In this document: positions 47,816-60,713 of the stretch, in pieces
How the letters are laid out: each line of letters starts with the position of its first letter
Numbering within the stretch: position 1 is the first letter of the stretch
NCBI RefSeq assembly: GCF_000002425.4
Contig: NC_037261.1
Span: forward strand, 8,732,701-8,796,700
Reading direction: 5' to 3'
DNA from: Physcomitrium patens
Lineage: Eukaryota; Streptophyta; Bryopsida; Funariales; Funariaceae
DNA: 64,000 bases
Made by a program: the position numbers and the translations under genes
The notes under the pieces: generated by a model
What the model saw: only the letters and a program-made list of their open reading frames with translations
Told to the model about the DNA's origin: nothing
The model's database searches: none

Positions 47816-50800
47816 TATATAATATTTAGTAAATTTTTTATTCTTTTTTTAGAACCATCACTTTATTTTATAATAGATATTTTTTTAAGACTTAAAAATT
47901 ATAAAAAATATTTTTTATTAAATTTATAAGTCTTTTTTTTTTTTTTAGATAAAAAATTTGTTAAAAGACATAGAATATCTTTAGTAATAAAAACTAAGTC
48001 TTTCTATGTAGAATTTATAAATGATCATCTTTTTTTTTTTGAAGATATTACATATAAAACTATTCCTATAGATATAGTACTAAATAGTTATAAAAGCTTA
48101 GTGGAATTGAATATATTTAGATCCACATCTAATCCAGTCATTTCAGATTTATTATAATTAAATAAATAAAACTCTCAGACAGATTGAATTTCTTATAATC
48201 TTGATTTTTTTCATGACATAACCAAGTCTTTTGTTTTTCATTTAGAAATAAATAAGTTCAGTCCAATCAAACTCTCATTTATAGGTACAAGAGCATTCAT
48301 ACTTGTTGAAAAAGAAATATCATCTTTTGTTATCTATACTATCTTATTTCTAATGGTAAATAGACTTTAGATATCAAGGATAAGAATTTAATGAAGGCAA
48401 ATAAAAAAATGAAATTTTATTCAAAGAAAGATGAAAAAATAGAAATAAGAAAGTATGTATATTCAAAAGAAACTAAAATGGCTATTGCTAAAAGATAAGA
48501 AAACTAGAGACCCTTGAAACTAGATTAGAATAAAAAAAAAATTGATAAGAGTGAAGAAGTCTTTATTCTTTCCTCCATATATATTATCTAACTAAAAGCT
48601 ATGTAGCAACATTCTATAGGACCTTCAATATATGTCCAATTTACAAGACATGTAATTAATTTGTAAGACAAGTTTTTTATATGTGCACCACATAATTAGC
48701 TTGTATTACAATGTACCAATACATAAAACATATGGCTAATTTTTTGGCCAAGTATTCAACCTATTTATCACTCTTAGACACATATAAAGGTGAAACTGTA
48801 TCTATAAAGCTTTTCTACAAGATATTATCAAATAAATCTTCTTTTATTTATTTCTATCTCTTTATATTATCTAGGTAATTATAAGAATAAATATGTATGT
48901 CCATGATATAAAATAGCATTTGAATTCAATATGAATATTATTAAGGCATATTTAAAAATAATAGTGAAAATATTTTTCTAGAATATTGAGCTTATAAATG
49001 CTCAATTCAACTTTAAAAAGAGTTCAACTACAATTTGAATCAATCCACAATTTATCACAAAATGACTTGACTTCATTCAAGGAATACATTCGTAAAAACT
49101 TGGCTAAAAATTTCATATACCATTTAAAATTTCTAGCAAAAGGTTTTATCTTATTTGTAAAAAATAAAAAATAATAATAAAAAAAGATCAATTTGGAAGT
49201 ATGCAAATTTTTGAAAAATTAACAAAATTACCATCAATAATATCTAAACTTTTTAATTGATATGAAGACTTTTTAATCAATTCATTCAAGCCAATATCTA
49301 TATTAAATTAGATCTATAAGAAAATTATAACTTAGTACGTATTAAAAATAAAGATGAATGAAAGACTAAATTTTGGACTAATATGGGTATTTTAAATATA
49401 ATGTCATGTCTTTTGGACATACAAATGCACCAAATGCTTTTTAACATCTAATAAATAATTTTTTTATACAATATTTAGAGAGTTTTTTATTTAAATAATT
49501 TTTTGATCTATTCTAATAATTCAAAATAATATGAATTTTATATTCATTTTTGTTCCAAAAATTTAAAGATATAGGATTACATACTAAAAGAAAAAGTATA
49601 TATTTCACACAATTCAAGTTAATTTCTTAAGATAAATTATTTCAAATGATTGCCATATGATGGATTCTATGAAATTTCAAATTATTATAAATTAAAATAT
49701 TTTAAAAATATTAAAATAAATTTATTTTTATTTTATTAAATATTTATCAATTATTATTGGATTTTTATTAAAAAAAAATTTCAAATTACAAATCTACTTA
49801 AGTATTTGACTTTTATAGACAAACTTGAGTAGAATAAAGAAATGATGTAGTATTTGAAGCTTTAAAGATAAATTTTACTCCACCTCCAATTTTATATTGC
49901 ATTGAATTTTTTAAGGTATTCTTTTTAGAAAAAAATGCAGTAGACTTTATCTTAAGTGTAGTATTGTAAAGATGTTCTTATAAATATTTGTATTCAATAT
50001 TACTTATCAATCAAGAAAACAACAAGGTTTGTTGAATACTCTTTTAATACATTTTTATTTTATAAAAAAAGAAGAAGATATAACTTGTGATTAACAACAA
50101 AAAATTATTTTTGAAGCTAGAGCAGTTTCATCTTTGAGCAATGAAATTACTATTGGCTATTGATTCAACATTTTTTGAGAAAGTTAAATTAAATATGTTC
50201 TTATATTTTATTGTTTATGATATTAAAAATAATTATTTTAAATTTCATGATACTTCTAAGTTCGAATTCAAAGAAAATCTTTTCTATTTCAAGTGACTCA
50301 TTTATCTCTCAAATAATAAAATAAAATAATATATTTTTCAAGCTTGTTATAATTTTTCAACTAATATAATATGACTTTGGAGTTAATCCCAAGAGATTTT
50401 TGGTGGCCTCAAATGTAAAAGACAATTAAAGACTTTGTAAAATCATGTGATATTTATTCAAGTTTGATAACTCCTTGTCATCACTTTTATGCACTTCTTC
50501 AGCTATTATCTATATCAAAACAATCAGTCATATGTTTTAATGAATTTCATCACCAATCTTATAATTTTAAGTTCTTATGATTCTATATTAATGATAGTAG
50601 ATTACTTTAATAAATTAATATATTTTGAACTATATACAAAAAATATCAAAAATAAAGAAACAATTAGATTTTTCTTAACATCTATTGCTATTATGGACTA
50701 CTAATGGATATTATATCAAATGAAAGGACTCAAATTTGTATCTAGATTTTAAAATTTTCTTTTTAAGATATTAAAAATAGATGTAATACTATCTTTAATT

Positions 50801-51395
50801 TTTTTGTCCTCAAATTAATAGATAAACAAAACAAGTGAATTAGATATTTAAATAATATTTAAGATTTATCATAAACTACCATTAAGATGATTGATTTTTT
50901 TTTCATTAATATATATTTTTTTATAATAATACAATATAATCTTCTATTCAAAAATTATTCTTCTATATTAATTATGGTTATCATCCACAAATTAATACTT
51001 TTGATTTCTTAAAAGTTAATAATCTTGTAGATAAAGATTTTAAAAATTATTTAATAAAACTATATGCAACAATGAAGGTAAAATAAAAATAAAAATAAAA
51101 ACTCAAAAACAATATAAAAATCAACACAAAAATCTATTACAGATCAACACAAAAAAAATCAACACAAAAATCTATTACATCAAATAATCCAAATTCCATA
51201 TTAATGATAAGTTATGGTTATTTTTTGTAATATCAAAATTATTTGATCTTCTAACAATTTGGAAAACCATAGACTTGATCCAAATTTTATTTGTAGACAA
51301 ATCAATCCACTTGCATATCAATTATACTTACCAAAGTTTATAAAGATCCATCTTATATTGTATGTGTCATTTTTTAAGCTATATAAAATTCTAAT
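47808..51395 (+). mobile_element. Gypsy remnant A5, internal part only, very decayed
   Basis: The text follows family A from the gag end (about 47808) through protease, reverse transcriptase (about 49020-49700), RNase H (about 49870-50080) and integrase (about 50390-51070; SSYDSILMIVDYFNK near 50568), to the start of the chromodomain region near 51395. LTRs are not seen at its ends. An antisense solo LTR is inserted at 48372-48908. It is the most AT-shifted copy and heavily broken. Confidence 0.65.
48372..48908 (-). mobile_element. Solo LTR of family A, antisense, inside A5
   Basis: The reverse complement begins TATCATGGACATACATATTT, as in the A3 LTR start, and ends TTATCCTTGATA, as in the LTR end, over about 537 bases. 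It includes the AAAAGCTTTATAGA, GGTCCTATAGAA and TTAGCAATAGCCATT stretches. Family A protease-region sequence lies on both sides. The flanking 5-base copies seem to have decayed. A solo LTR usually arises by recombination between the two LTRs of one element. Confidence 0.75.
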
Positions 51396-52185
51396 TCTTT
51401 TCCTTGATATCAACTCACTATTGCTAGCTTTGATATAGTTGTAATAAATCATCGCATTCTTAAGATATAGTCCTCTTGTATATAATGCCATAAATAAGAT
51501 TTTACAAAACTTATTAAAAAATCTCTGTTACTTTCATCATTTTTATAAAATTACAAGTTAAATTAAATGTAGTTAAATTAAAATATAATATTTCAAAATT
51601 TTAACTAAGATTATGTTATATATTGCACATTATCAAATATTAAATATTTTCTTGTTTGAAAAGATATAATATTTATATAATAGATATTTTAATTCTTAAA
51701 ATTTATTTTTATAAATAAATTTATTAAATAAATTTTAATAATGATAGATTAACAAATTATATCTTAGAAATTATAATCATAATATTTTGGAGTACAAATG
51801 AGTCTTATAGTGATATAATATAATCATATCAATTTAAAAATCTTAATGTGTTTTAAAAATATTCAAGGATACAAAGAAAAGAAAATGCGCCAATAACTAA
51901 AAAGCTTTAAAAGAACATATTATAGTTGATAATTTTGTTGAACTAAAAACTATATCTAAAATAATTACTCTTTCTATTTATTTGTATATGAAAATAAAAA
52001 AATTGATTAATTTGCATGTGTAAATGAGAAATTCATAAATATGTGAAATTAAATTGTTAAACTAGATAAAACCTCAAAAATATGATAGCTTTGTTTCTTT
52101 GGAATTCATTCAAGTCATATTTGAGAGAATTTAGCAATATTGGATCTATTATCACAACTAAGCAGTTTGTGATATCAAACTAATT
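51396..52185. other. AT-rich intergenic DNA, nothing recognised
   Basis: AT-rich sequence between Gypsy remnant A5 and the second gene island. No protein or RNA feature is seen. Composition changes near 52.1 kb. Confidence 0.5.
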
Positions 52186-53337
52186 TTTATTGAAGCCCAG
52201 TCTAGAAACTCAACCTCAATATGAATACAAGTGATAATGTCTTAGTTTACTTAATTTCGAGCCTGTTTTTATAAATTTGCTTGTTCTTGGTTCATAATCA
52301 TCTATTCGTGGCTGCAGTTGGAGGGTTCGATTCAAACAATGTAGAACTGTAGTTTCTGTTATCGAAAGCTGAGGAAAAGAGAGATTGCTGCATGGCTTCT
52401 CAACAAGAAATGTTGTCAATTTCTGTTGGGCAAGAATATGTGGACAGCAGCAAGTGAGGACCTACAGACTGTTTACAGCCCGTGTTCAAAAAATTATGAT
52501 TATTTTCATTTTGCTTCTTCCTTATAGGATTAATGAAGCAAAATCTCACTGGGTATAAAAGATGAGTTGTTACCAACTTCTTTACTGATGAAGTACAATA
52601 CATTCCACACTTCGTTATCCTTAACAGTCTTCCACTTCTAGTGTAAAATGGCATTGACAGAGCAACTAAATGAAGCTGAGTACTCAACACATTCACACCT
52701 GACATAATGTCGTCCACCTTCGTGGATCACTTACAGATGACAAATGCTAAGTTATTATCAACTACAATGAAAACCCTAATACTATCAATACAAATTTTCA
52801 ACCACGATGGTGTTCAGAAGGTCAGATGAAAGTCATCATAAAGCTTTCAGCGTGTAGAGAGAAAGGCCAGTGAACTCATGAACGCCAAATCTAACGAAGG
52901 GTTCGTCACGTAGGACTTCTGGCAGCAATAATTTTATTTCCACAGCTGAAACAAACAAAAGACACAAATAGTACATCGTCTACAATACACAATACTTTCC
53001 AGGATCCAGCTGGTCCCTGTAAACACCTCCATATCCAGCCAGCTTCAGAAAACCCTATTCAGGGAAAACTTATCCTCTTCCCAGCTAGTGTCCATCACTG
53101 CATCTGTCGAACTAGCCGTGAGTCCAAAACCCTCCTTAACATTGAACATGACCTGTACGACGAAGCGAACAGGTCCGAAAACGTCCTATGAAACATTTCA
53201 CATTGGAAAAGGATGCCTCATTGAAATAGGCAGTTCATAAAGAACGGTGAAATGTTGTTTGAAGTATGAGCGTATAACCCCGAACAAGAGAGAATCTCAA
53301 TTTGTTGGCAAGGACGGCCTGTACAAACCCACATGTC
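52186..53337 (-). other. 3' flank of the exonuclease-KH gene
   Basis: Sequence of mixed composition downstream of the stop codon at 53338-53340. On the minus strand an AATAAA at 52191-52186 is a possible poly(A) signal, which would give a 3' untranslated region of about 1.1 kb. A minus-strand open frame of 105 codons at 52400-52717 shows no recognisable homology and I leave it uncalled. Confidence 0.4.
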
Positions 53338-54952
53338 TCAATTCGGTAGAAATTTTCCTCGCAATATTGCCTCCGCTTTGCGCACTTCCTTGACGGCTCC
53401 AATGACAAAGATCTACATCAAGAGCACCAACCAATTACGGAGGCAATCACTAATCTCTAATCTTGTGTTGATTTCACGATCCTGAGTAGAATCGTGAATG
53501 GGTGAGAATCTCAACAGTTTAAAAAGAACGGATTGGTTACGTGGTCCAGTTTGTAGTTGATTATCATAGACACCAATTTTCAGTCAACCAATAAACTTGT
53601 GAAAGACAAAAAAAATATAACTTACAGCTACATTAGAACGCTACAGATCAAGTATCCATGGGACCGCAGATAGTCTAATAGAATAAAACCTAATAATATC
53701 AGAGTAAAATACACACAATGCAATCTTCAATATCTTTAAAATAATAAAACCATAATTCGATGATGAGATTTAAATTTTTTAAAGAAAATTTTGACTCATC
53801 AACTACGATGATGGACTTACCTTATCAGGGGGTCCTTTTTGTCCCCCAATGAAGATGTCAGCCCTGCGTGTTAAAATGAGGAAAAAAATAAAATAAAATC
53901 AGATACGATTGTGCGGTTTGTCGAAATAAATGATGAGACAAGTTGTGCGGCACGCGCACATCATCACCAACGCATATTACATAGAGGGTTTAAGCATTTA
54001 GTAGTTGATGAAGCGTGGATCAATGCGATTATGGCATACTATGTGAAAGATGTCTAAATTTCAGAAACAAAAACAATTATTTAACACCTACTTGTGTTAG
54101 ACTTAAGTCGAGAATCTGCGTGTGTATACATTAAAGTCGAAAGAAGCCACTGGCGTACGAAACTCTGCAACATTACCTGCAGCATTGCTTGATAGAAAGG
54201 ATGGAGGAACCTTTTCTGCCAATAACGAGACCCATCTTTCCACTAGGAACATCTACCACCGCCAGTACCTCCTCTTGAAGAAGTTCTCCATTGATCAGTT
54301 GCTCTGGTTCCGAACATGAAATCATGGTCGTTCTGGTTTGAGCATCACAAGAAAATGTATATCTCACTGCATATTTAACCAAATTCAACCACTACATAAT
54401 AATGATGCTAAGATGTGAAAGAAATGAAGATCGACCGTATTCTTCATACCTGGAGGGGGTGGAAGGGGACAACCCAAGAAACAATCATCACCAGCGCAGA
54501 AGCACTGGCAGTAAAGAGAGCTTCGAACACTAAGACGCCACTTGGATAGCTCCGTTAAGGACTTCACCATACGCTCATAAATACGGAGAAGAAATCGCAC
54601 GTCATCAGCTGCGACGCGCTTCATCATCACAGTCCAGGGTCTATGCGCCCAAAACTGAGGATCCTATTCATAGTATCAAGCCGCTGGTAAGAACAGCAAC
54701 TTATCGTGACAATTTTCTCAGGATGCGACATCAACTTCATAAAAATATGTTTTCTGATGCTTTGACACTTAAACCAATATAATATACAAGTGATTTTGAC
54801 AGTTGGTCCACTCTAAGATAGGACAAAGGGCCTGCATAACTGTCGAGGATAATGGCGGTAGACCCCAACTTCAACCAATAGGTTACCTTTGAAACAATTT
54901 AAGTGGGCAATCTGACAAAGCACTGAACGCTCATGAACACCTATTCAATGTC

Positions 54953-54991
<39 letters not shown>

Positions 54992-56837
54992 CACGAGATA
55001 GCAACTAACCTTCCTCAGCAGCACTCGGACCTCCTCTTTCTCATCGTAAACTACACCTGTAAAGTTGATAATATTGTCAGGACTACAGCAGACTACTACA
55101 ACTCATCACCTGCAAAACCTGTAAACCGAGCATAATATACAGTAAATATACGACCACATTCGCAAAGCATTCTGATTCCAAACGCATTGTGTGACAATGC
55201 TTTAGATGGCGATACGAAGTCTTAACACACACAGGAACTACACGTGAAACACAAGCCGGCGTGGATCAGGTGACGGAAGTGGATTACAACATGTAATACG
55301 CCAAAAAGGTGAGGACACTCATACCACAATATCTTTCATCTGCCAAGAGATCCACAAAAGAAATGTAATCATCTGGCACCCATTTTTTTCCATGTTGTTC
55401 CTTCAGCAATGTATAGGCAATCTGAAATAACCCTTCAAATACTGTTACTCTCCAGAACTTCTCCAGCATCAGTTTAGTGCAAAAAGAAATGAGTTAAGGA
55501 CTTCATAATCGACAGTCGGATGGAAAAAAGCATCTATAACTGATAATATTCCAACCGACAAAGAAGAATTGATTTTGCCAGGCTTTCATAGGAATTAACT
55601 GCTGCCCTTCATGAACATCTAAAGAGAAGAAGAATGCGTCTTCGAGCTTCGTGCTGAAACTCAAATAATATAATACTCTGGGGGTTTGAATGGAATTTGA
55701 GCAGGCAACTGAACTAACCTGGGTGTCAAACACATTGTTCAGTTTGATGCCGTACTGGAAATACAAGGCCTGCAAAGCAACCAGAAGTAGCTTGTGAATT
55801 ACTGCATCACGACAAATATAACAAGTGCGCCGCTAAAATTGTCGACAGAGAAACGAGTAATTACACGTTTCAGAAGTAGAGAAGAATTTATAATGCATCA
55901 AAGTTCTACTCAGCACCAAGCTAGTCAAAAAGTCCTGGGTATTGTCCACCCTACCCAAATAAACGCATTAAGATAGAAGATACGTAGATTGCTTGCAAAA
56001 CATCCTACAGAACATGTCACCTCAAGAAAAGCCTCGAAGTCACTAAACTAGCATCTGATAGCACTGAGAGGAGGGACTGATAGAAAGACTGTTGCACATC
56101 AGATTCCGGGGGCTAACTATCGTTATAATTGCTATGTTGCATAAAATTATACCATTAAAGAAAGAATGTTTACATAAAAAGAGTACTATCACTTGGAAGA
56201 ACAACAGTCCACAAACTAAAGAGATGATTCTGGGCAAAGAAAAAAGACTAAGACTGAGAGGCACCTCACTGTCGCGCTTACAGTCATGACAAACTTTGAT
56301 GACATAGGGTGACTCCAGACCCAGTTTACAAGCTTGCATCAATGAATTGCCTCCCATTACTGCGTCCACCAAATAGACGGCGTCGTCGAATGCCAACTGT
56401 CGCGTGAAAATTTGTAGGCCTGTTAGACTACGAAAAAGCCATTTAAAAAGACTTTTCGTCCTAAGCTGGACTGTCAATGCGATGCCTTCATATAAGTCTT
56501 TGACACAAATACAACTCGACACACCCTCAAGACTAAAGATCTAAAGGAAATATGCAAATGCTGTCGGCACCCCGAATATGACAACAGCGAAGAGAGGGGA
56601 TCGTTATGGGTAAGAGAAACGGACTTGCATGATACAGAGGCGGCCATAGCGAGCGAGGTCAACCCCTTCACAGTCAAAACCTATCACGAGTGGCTGATCA
56701 GGCCTGGGCTGCAGGAAGGACATCGGGAGCTGTGAGTGATGCGTGACGATGTGCACAGGTATTGGTAAAATCCAGGGTTCCGCATCACCCGATTGATTGC
56801 GGCTCCTGCACCCTGGCCACTCCAACGTTAGTTCCAT
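53338..56837 (-). CDS. 3'-5' exonuclease-fold and KH-domain protein (AT2G25910-like)
   Basis: This is a probable RNA-binding protein with a DEDD-type exonuclease fold, probably acting on RNA. Minus-strand exons: 56837-56625, 56396-56265, 55769-55719, 55421-55325, 55056-55010, 54663-54450, 54303-54177, 53863-53821 and 53412-53338, all in phase, 332 residues. The exonuclease part has VIGFDCEGVDL with D55 and E57, HDCKRDSEAL with D113, and VAADDVRFLL with D201. The tyrosine usual four residues before that aspartate is V197. A cysteine cluster (C232, C234, C236, C241, C245) follows. The KH domain covers about 264-330 with the GxxG loop G280-R-K-G283 in IGRKGSSI. Order and length fit the plant family represented, from memory, by AT2G25910. 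The ATG at 56837 is chosen because an acceptor just upstream would bring an in-frame stop. One donor is weak (GTCCGT after 56625). Confidence 0.92.
54957..54987. repeat. Poly-A run in intron
   Basis: A 31-base A run on the plus strand, in the intron between the exons at 55010-55056 and 54450-54663. On the coding strand it is a T run about 22 bases past the donor. Confidence 0.95.
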
Positions 56838-58000
56838 GCTTCACTGTAGCAATCAACCTTTGCATACAGTAGACTTCGAGATTTACAAGGACGTACCGAG
56901 ATCCAAAACAAGTGAACCAGCCGATTCCTCACATTTAAACAATCTGGAGATCGAGGGCGATTGTTGGAAATACATCCATTACTTGGAATTCATGGAACGT
57001 TTACACGATTTCCACATCTCCGTTTCTTAATTTAAACATTCTAACGTCACAATTCAACTTTAGGAACGGTGATCGAGAGAAAACAAGTCGGCGAGTATTT
57101 ATTTATCGCAACGGCAATTAACATTTAGTCAGCAATTCCAGGGGCCAGGCACTATCTGTGCTCATCTCAGGGCAAAGCTGAAAATATACAAGACCTGAGG
57201 TTTGTGGAACCAACGCGTGATTGACCACGAGGCGCGAAGCAAACAGGAGATTTGTTGCAGCTTAGCAATTCTGACTCAAAATTCTGAGCTTAATCAAGTA
57301 TTTCCAGCGAATTCAGCTTTTCCGATTACAGATAAAAACATCATGGACGAATTATCCAAGACTGCATGAGAAAAGTGACCAGAAGAAGGAGACGAAAACG
57401 AGCGAGAAAAAAGTCATAACAGAACAGCCACAATCTCGTCGTCTGCGGGACAGACCCGCACGCAACCAACCAACCAACACTCATCGAAATTCCGAGACAC
57501 TTACACCTCATCAGAGCGGTAATGCGAGCCCCTCTAAGAACACAACAAAATCGAAGGAAATTTTCCGCAAAACCACCACAGAGCAAGAGCCGCATCACCA
57601 GACAAGACAACTGAAGAACAACGAATCCGGGATTCGTAAAACCGTACCCTCCACAGTCGGCCTGGCAAGGGGTGCGCCATGCGCGTCAAACATGGTTAAA
57701 TTCATCGCATGCTCCACGGTCTGCCCCAGCGCGACGACGGGGCGAGCATTGGCGGGCCTGAAACCTACGGCTCGCTCCATTAGGAGCACAAAGAGCTGCG
57801 GGAAGCAACAAACCGAAGCTCCCTGGCCCTGCGTCCTCGGCTCCGCGATGCCAGTCGAGGATGTCTAGGGCTCGCGAGCTGCAAAGCTCGCAAAAGGATG
57901 AAAAATCTCTGCAACTCACTCTCCCTTTCCCTCGCTTCGTCCTTCTTCTCCCGCCCCCGCCTCCCACGGCACCGCACCCGGACTACGACATCGCCTCCCC
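56838..58000 (-). promoter_or_regulatory. 5' leader and promoter region of the exonuclease-KH gene
   Basis: On the minus strand the coding start is preceded by an acceptor-like GATTGCTACAG ending at 56844, about 740 bases of mixed DNA, and a GC-rich CpG-bearing block at about 57590-57990 with a donor-like GAGG/GTACGG near 57645. A spliced 5' leader starting in the GC-rich block is the simplest reading. The block holds an open frame starting MERAVGFRP whose splice phase does not fit the protein, so I treat it as leader or an upstream frame. Transcription start not determinable. Confidence 0.45.
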
Positions 58001-58009
58001 TCTTCTTCG

Positions 58010-58192
58010 TGGATGAATAAAAATATTTGTTATTATGGATGTACGATATTCGTGACTATGCTTGGATTCGGTGATGGTTCTGCATCGGAACCTGAATCTT
58101 TCTCGATGAACGAATGAATATTTTTGGATGGTGGATGGATGATATTCGGCCGTCTAGTTTGGCGACGGTTCCACTCTGGAGCTGTCGTCAGA
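58010..58192. repeat. Imperfect ~90-base tandem duplication
   Basis: 58010-58095 and 58106-58192 share GATGAA, AATATTT, ATGGATG, GATATTCG and CG[AG]T/ACGGTTC words in the same order and spacing. They lie just outside the GC-rich block upstream of the exonuclease-KH gene. Confidence 0.5.
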
Positions 58193-58250
58193 TGTTTGTG
58201 ATATTGCAATTAATGCACAATGGTAGAGTGAATCCTCAGTAAAGTCCAAT

Positions 58251-60039
58251 AGGATGTTGTTCTTTTTCTGAAAAGAAGCTAAAAATATTTCAGTATTTTC
58301 TTCTTCTATGTTGATTATTATAATGAAATTAAATAAAATTAAATAAAATTAATACTAACTTTGCAAGTTCATTATTCCAAAAATTTGTATAAATAAGAAT
58401 GTAGTATTTTATGTCAAGGCATTGTTTGGTTAAAAGGATAATTCATTTTATTAGAATGGAGCCATGGTACTCAAGTTGTATTGCCAAAATATAAAATGAC
58501 CAAGAAATTGTAAGGATTAAAGATTCAAAATAAAATTTTAAATTGTGACATCAAACTTAGTCTACTATTTAAAAAATTGATCTATGGTTTATTTTATTTT
58601 TTTTAAGTTTATTAAAATCACAATTGGTACCTAATACTAGATAAATAAAATATTCTAATGATTTCTTGCACAAGAACATGTTAATAAACCTTGAATCCTT
58701 AATCTTAACTAATTATTTATATAGGATTTTGAATCATTTTTAGAACCCCAAAACCTTAATCTTGCACCTCTTCTACAAATAATTTAGAATCTCTTAACAA
58801 TTGGTTGGTCTTCAATATGTTGTTCATAAAATTATTTACAAACAAAGTAAAAACATGGTCTACAACTCAATATGCAAGCTCAATGCTTGGTATAAATAAT
58901 AATATTTTATAAGTTTTTTGTATGATTTCATACCAAAATCCATATTGATTTTTTTAAAGAAAAAGTTATATATATATATGCATATTTTTATATTTATTTA
59001 AAGATATTTAGACTTTAAATTTTTAAAAAAAATCAAAAAACTAAATAAGAGTATTTAAAATATGATTTATGAAAAATTAGCAATATTTCTTGATGCAATA
59101 TATTTGTAGCTTACCAAGAAATGACAAATTAGTATCAAAAAGTTGATGGTCCAAATTCCACTTCTAAAATCTCTCACCTTATATGATAAATACTAACTAG
59201 CATATAATTTCTCTTGCATATCTTAGATATATACATATATACATGCAATGGAATAAATTTTCTTCCTTCTCATCTTATTCTTATTTGTTTGTTAATCAGT
59301 ATTGCCATTGGTACAATTCCATCACTTGATAGTAATAAAACCTATCCACACTTATATCTAGACTTTGTAGCAATAATAATCACTAAGCAAAATCACAGGT
59401 ACTAACAACTAAAGCTTAGATGATGGTATAATTGTACATTGTAGTACATACAATGCAACATTGTTATATGGTAAAAAATAAAAATAAAGATGTTATTATA
59501 GAAGAGCCTAGTAGAAAGATGTAATAAAAAGATGTAGTAGAAAAATAAGGATAAAAGATAAGAGGGTAAAAATAATTTAGTCTTAACGTTGTCTTTTGTA
59601 AAAAGGACTTCTATTTGCTTTGAAGGAGCATAAATGTATCAAATTAAAGCAATTGAAATAAGTAAGTAATTTAAGCATCTTTAAGAAAAAATTAACAATA
59701 AATTTAAGCAAAAATTATCTCAAATTACTAAAAATTGATACCCAAAGAGGACTAGCTATGAACCTAGGTCAAAATCAAAGCTTGAGGCATAAAATTGCAC
59801 ATCTACAGCAATTCCAGGATTCTTTTATAAATCAAAGAATGAATTTTGATTAATAAATATGAGATTTTTTTTAGATTTTAGTCTTGGAAATTGAGACCAA
59901 TCTAATAATGAAATTAAGAGACTGTGACTTTGGAATATCAACATCAAGGTTGGAGAAGGATGTCGACTAATATCCAAGTAGAGTTTAGAGATTATTGTTT
60001 ATTTATTATGTGCAATCTTCTTCAAATATTTTTTGCTTA
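58251..60039. other. AT-rich intergenic DNA
   Basis: The composition returns to AT-rich at about 58.25 kb. I find no convincing gene. A short open frame at 59214-59405 shows no recognisable homology. The part after about 59600 may belong to the minus-strand X relative that ends near 60713. Confidence 0.5.
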
Positions 60040-60713
60040 TTGCTAATTTTGTTTTTATTAAATTTACAATTTTGAATCAAAATCAATAGTTCAATTATTA
60101 ATTATTAAATTTTTAATTTGCTATAGGATTTATTTAAGATTTAGGATTTGATTAGATTTTATTTAGGATTATTTTAGAGTTTGGTTAGGATTTAGGATTT
60201 CATTAGGGTTTGATTTAAGATTTGATTAAGATTCATTAGGATTTTAATTAGAATTTTTATTAAGATTTAATTAAGATTTAATATAAAAATTAATTAATTT
60301 TTATTAGAATTTTAATTTAGATTAAATTAAGAGTGGATTAAAATTTATTTAGGATTTATTTAGTATTTATATCTTTAATATTTTAAAAATATTTTATATT
60401 ATTTATTTCAAATTTTCTATTTATAATATTTTAAAAATATTATTATTATTTCTTTGAGATTTTATTTTTATATTTTTTAAGAATTTATTTATTATTTTTA
60501 AAAAATAATAATTTATGATTTTTTTTTTATTTCTTATATAACTTCTTTTAAATTTATTTTGGATTGGTTAAAGTTTGATTACGGTTATTAAAGATTATTT
60601 AAAGTTTATTTAAGATTCTATTTGACTTTGTACGATTGTTGTCACATTTCTACTTACCTTCTACAACTAGGTGCTTGATGCATTGTCAAGCAAGAATACA
60701 AGTAATATAATAA
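60040..60713 (-). mobile_element. X-related sequence, minus-strand copy
   Basis: The reverse complement starts near TATTATATTACTTGTATTC and runs into TGCATCAAGCACCTAGTTGT, matching the first 60-80 bases of X in A1 (3648 on). Beyond that it consists of AATCCTAA/TTAGGATTT-rich text shared with the plus-strand copy at 63780-63960. Its far end is unknown. Confidence 0.5.

Noticed and set aside
52400-52717. Minus-strand open frame of 105 codons downstream of the exonuclease-KH gene
   Set aside because: It has no recognisable domain, lies where a 3' untranslated region is expected, and has no clear splice partners.
57595-57789. Minus-strand open frame starting MLLMERAVGFRP as first coding exon of the exonuclease-KH gene
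   Set aside because: Its donor near 57645 leaves phase 1, while the next acceptor before the ATG at 56837 would need another phase and meets a stop codon. I treat it as leader, although a separate upstream peptide cannot be excluded.
60120-60400. TTAGGATTT-rich text as an interstitial telomere repeat
   Set aside because: The plant telomere unit TTTAGGG is not kept in tandem. The words are irregular and shared with the inverted X-related copy at 63.8 kb, so they are part of that repeat.
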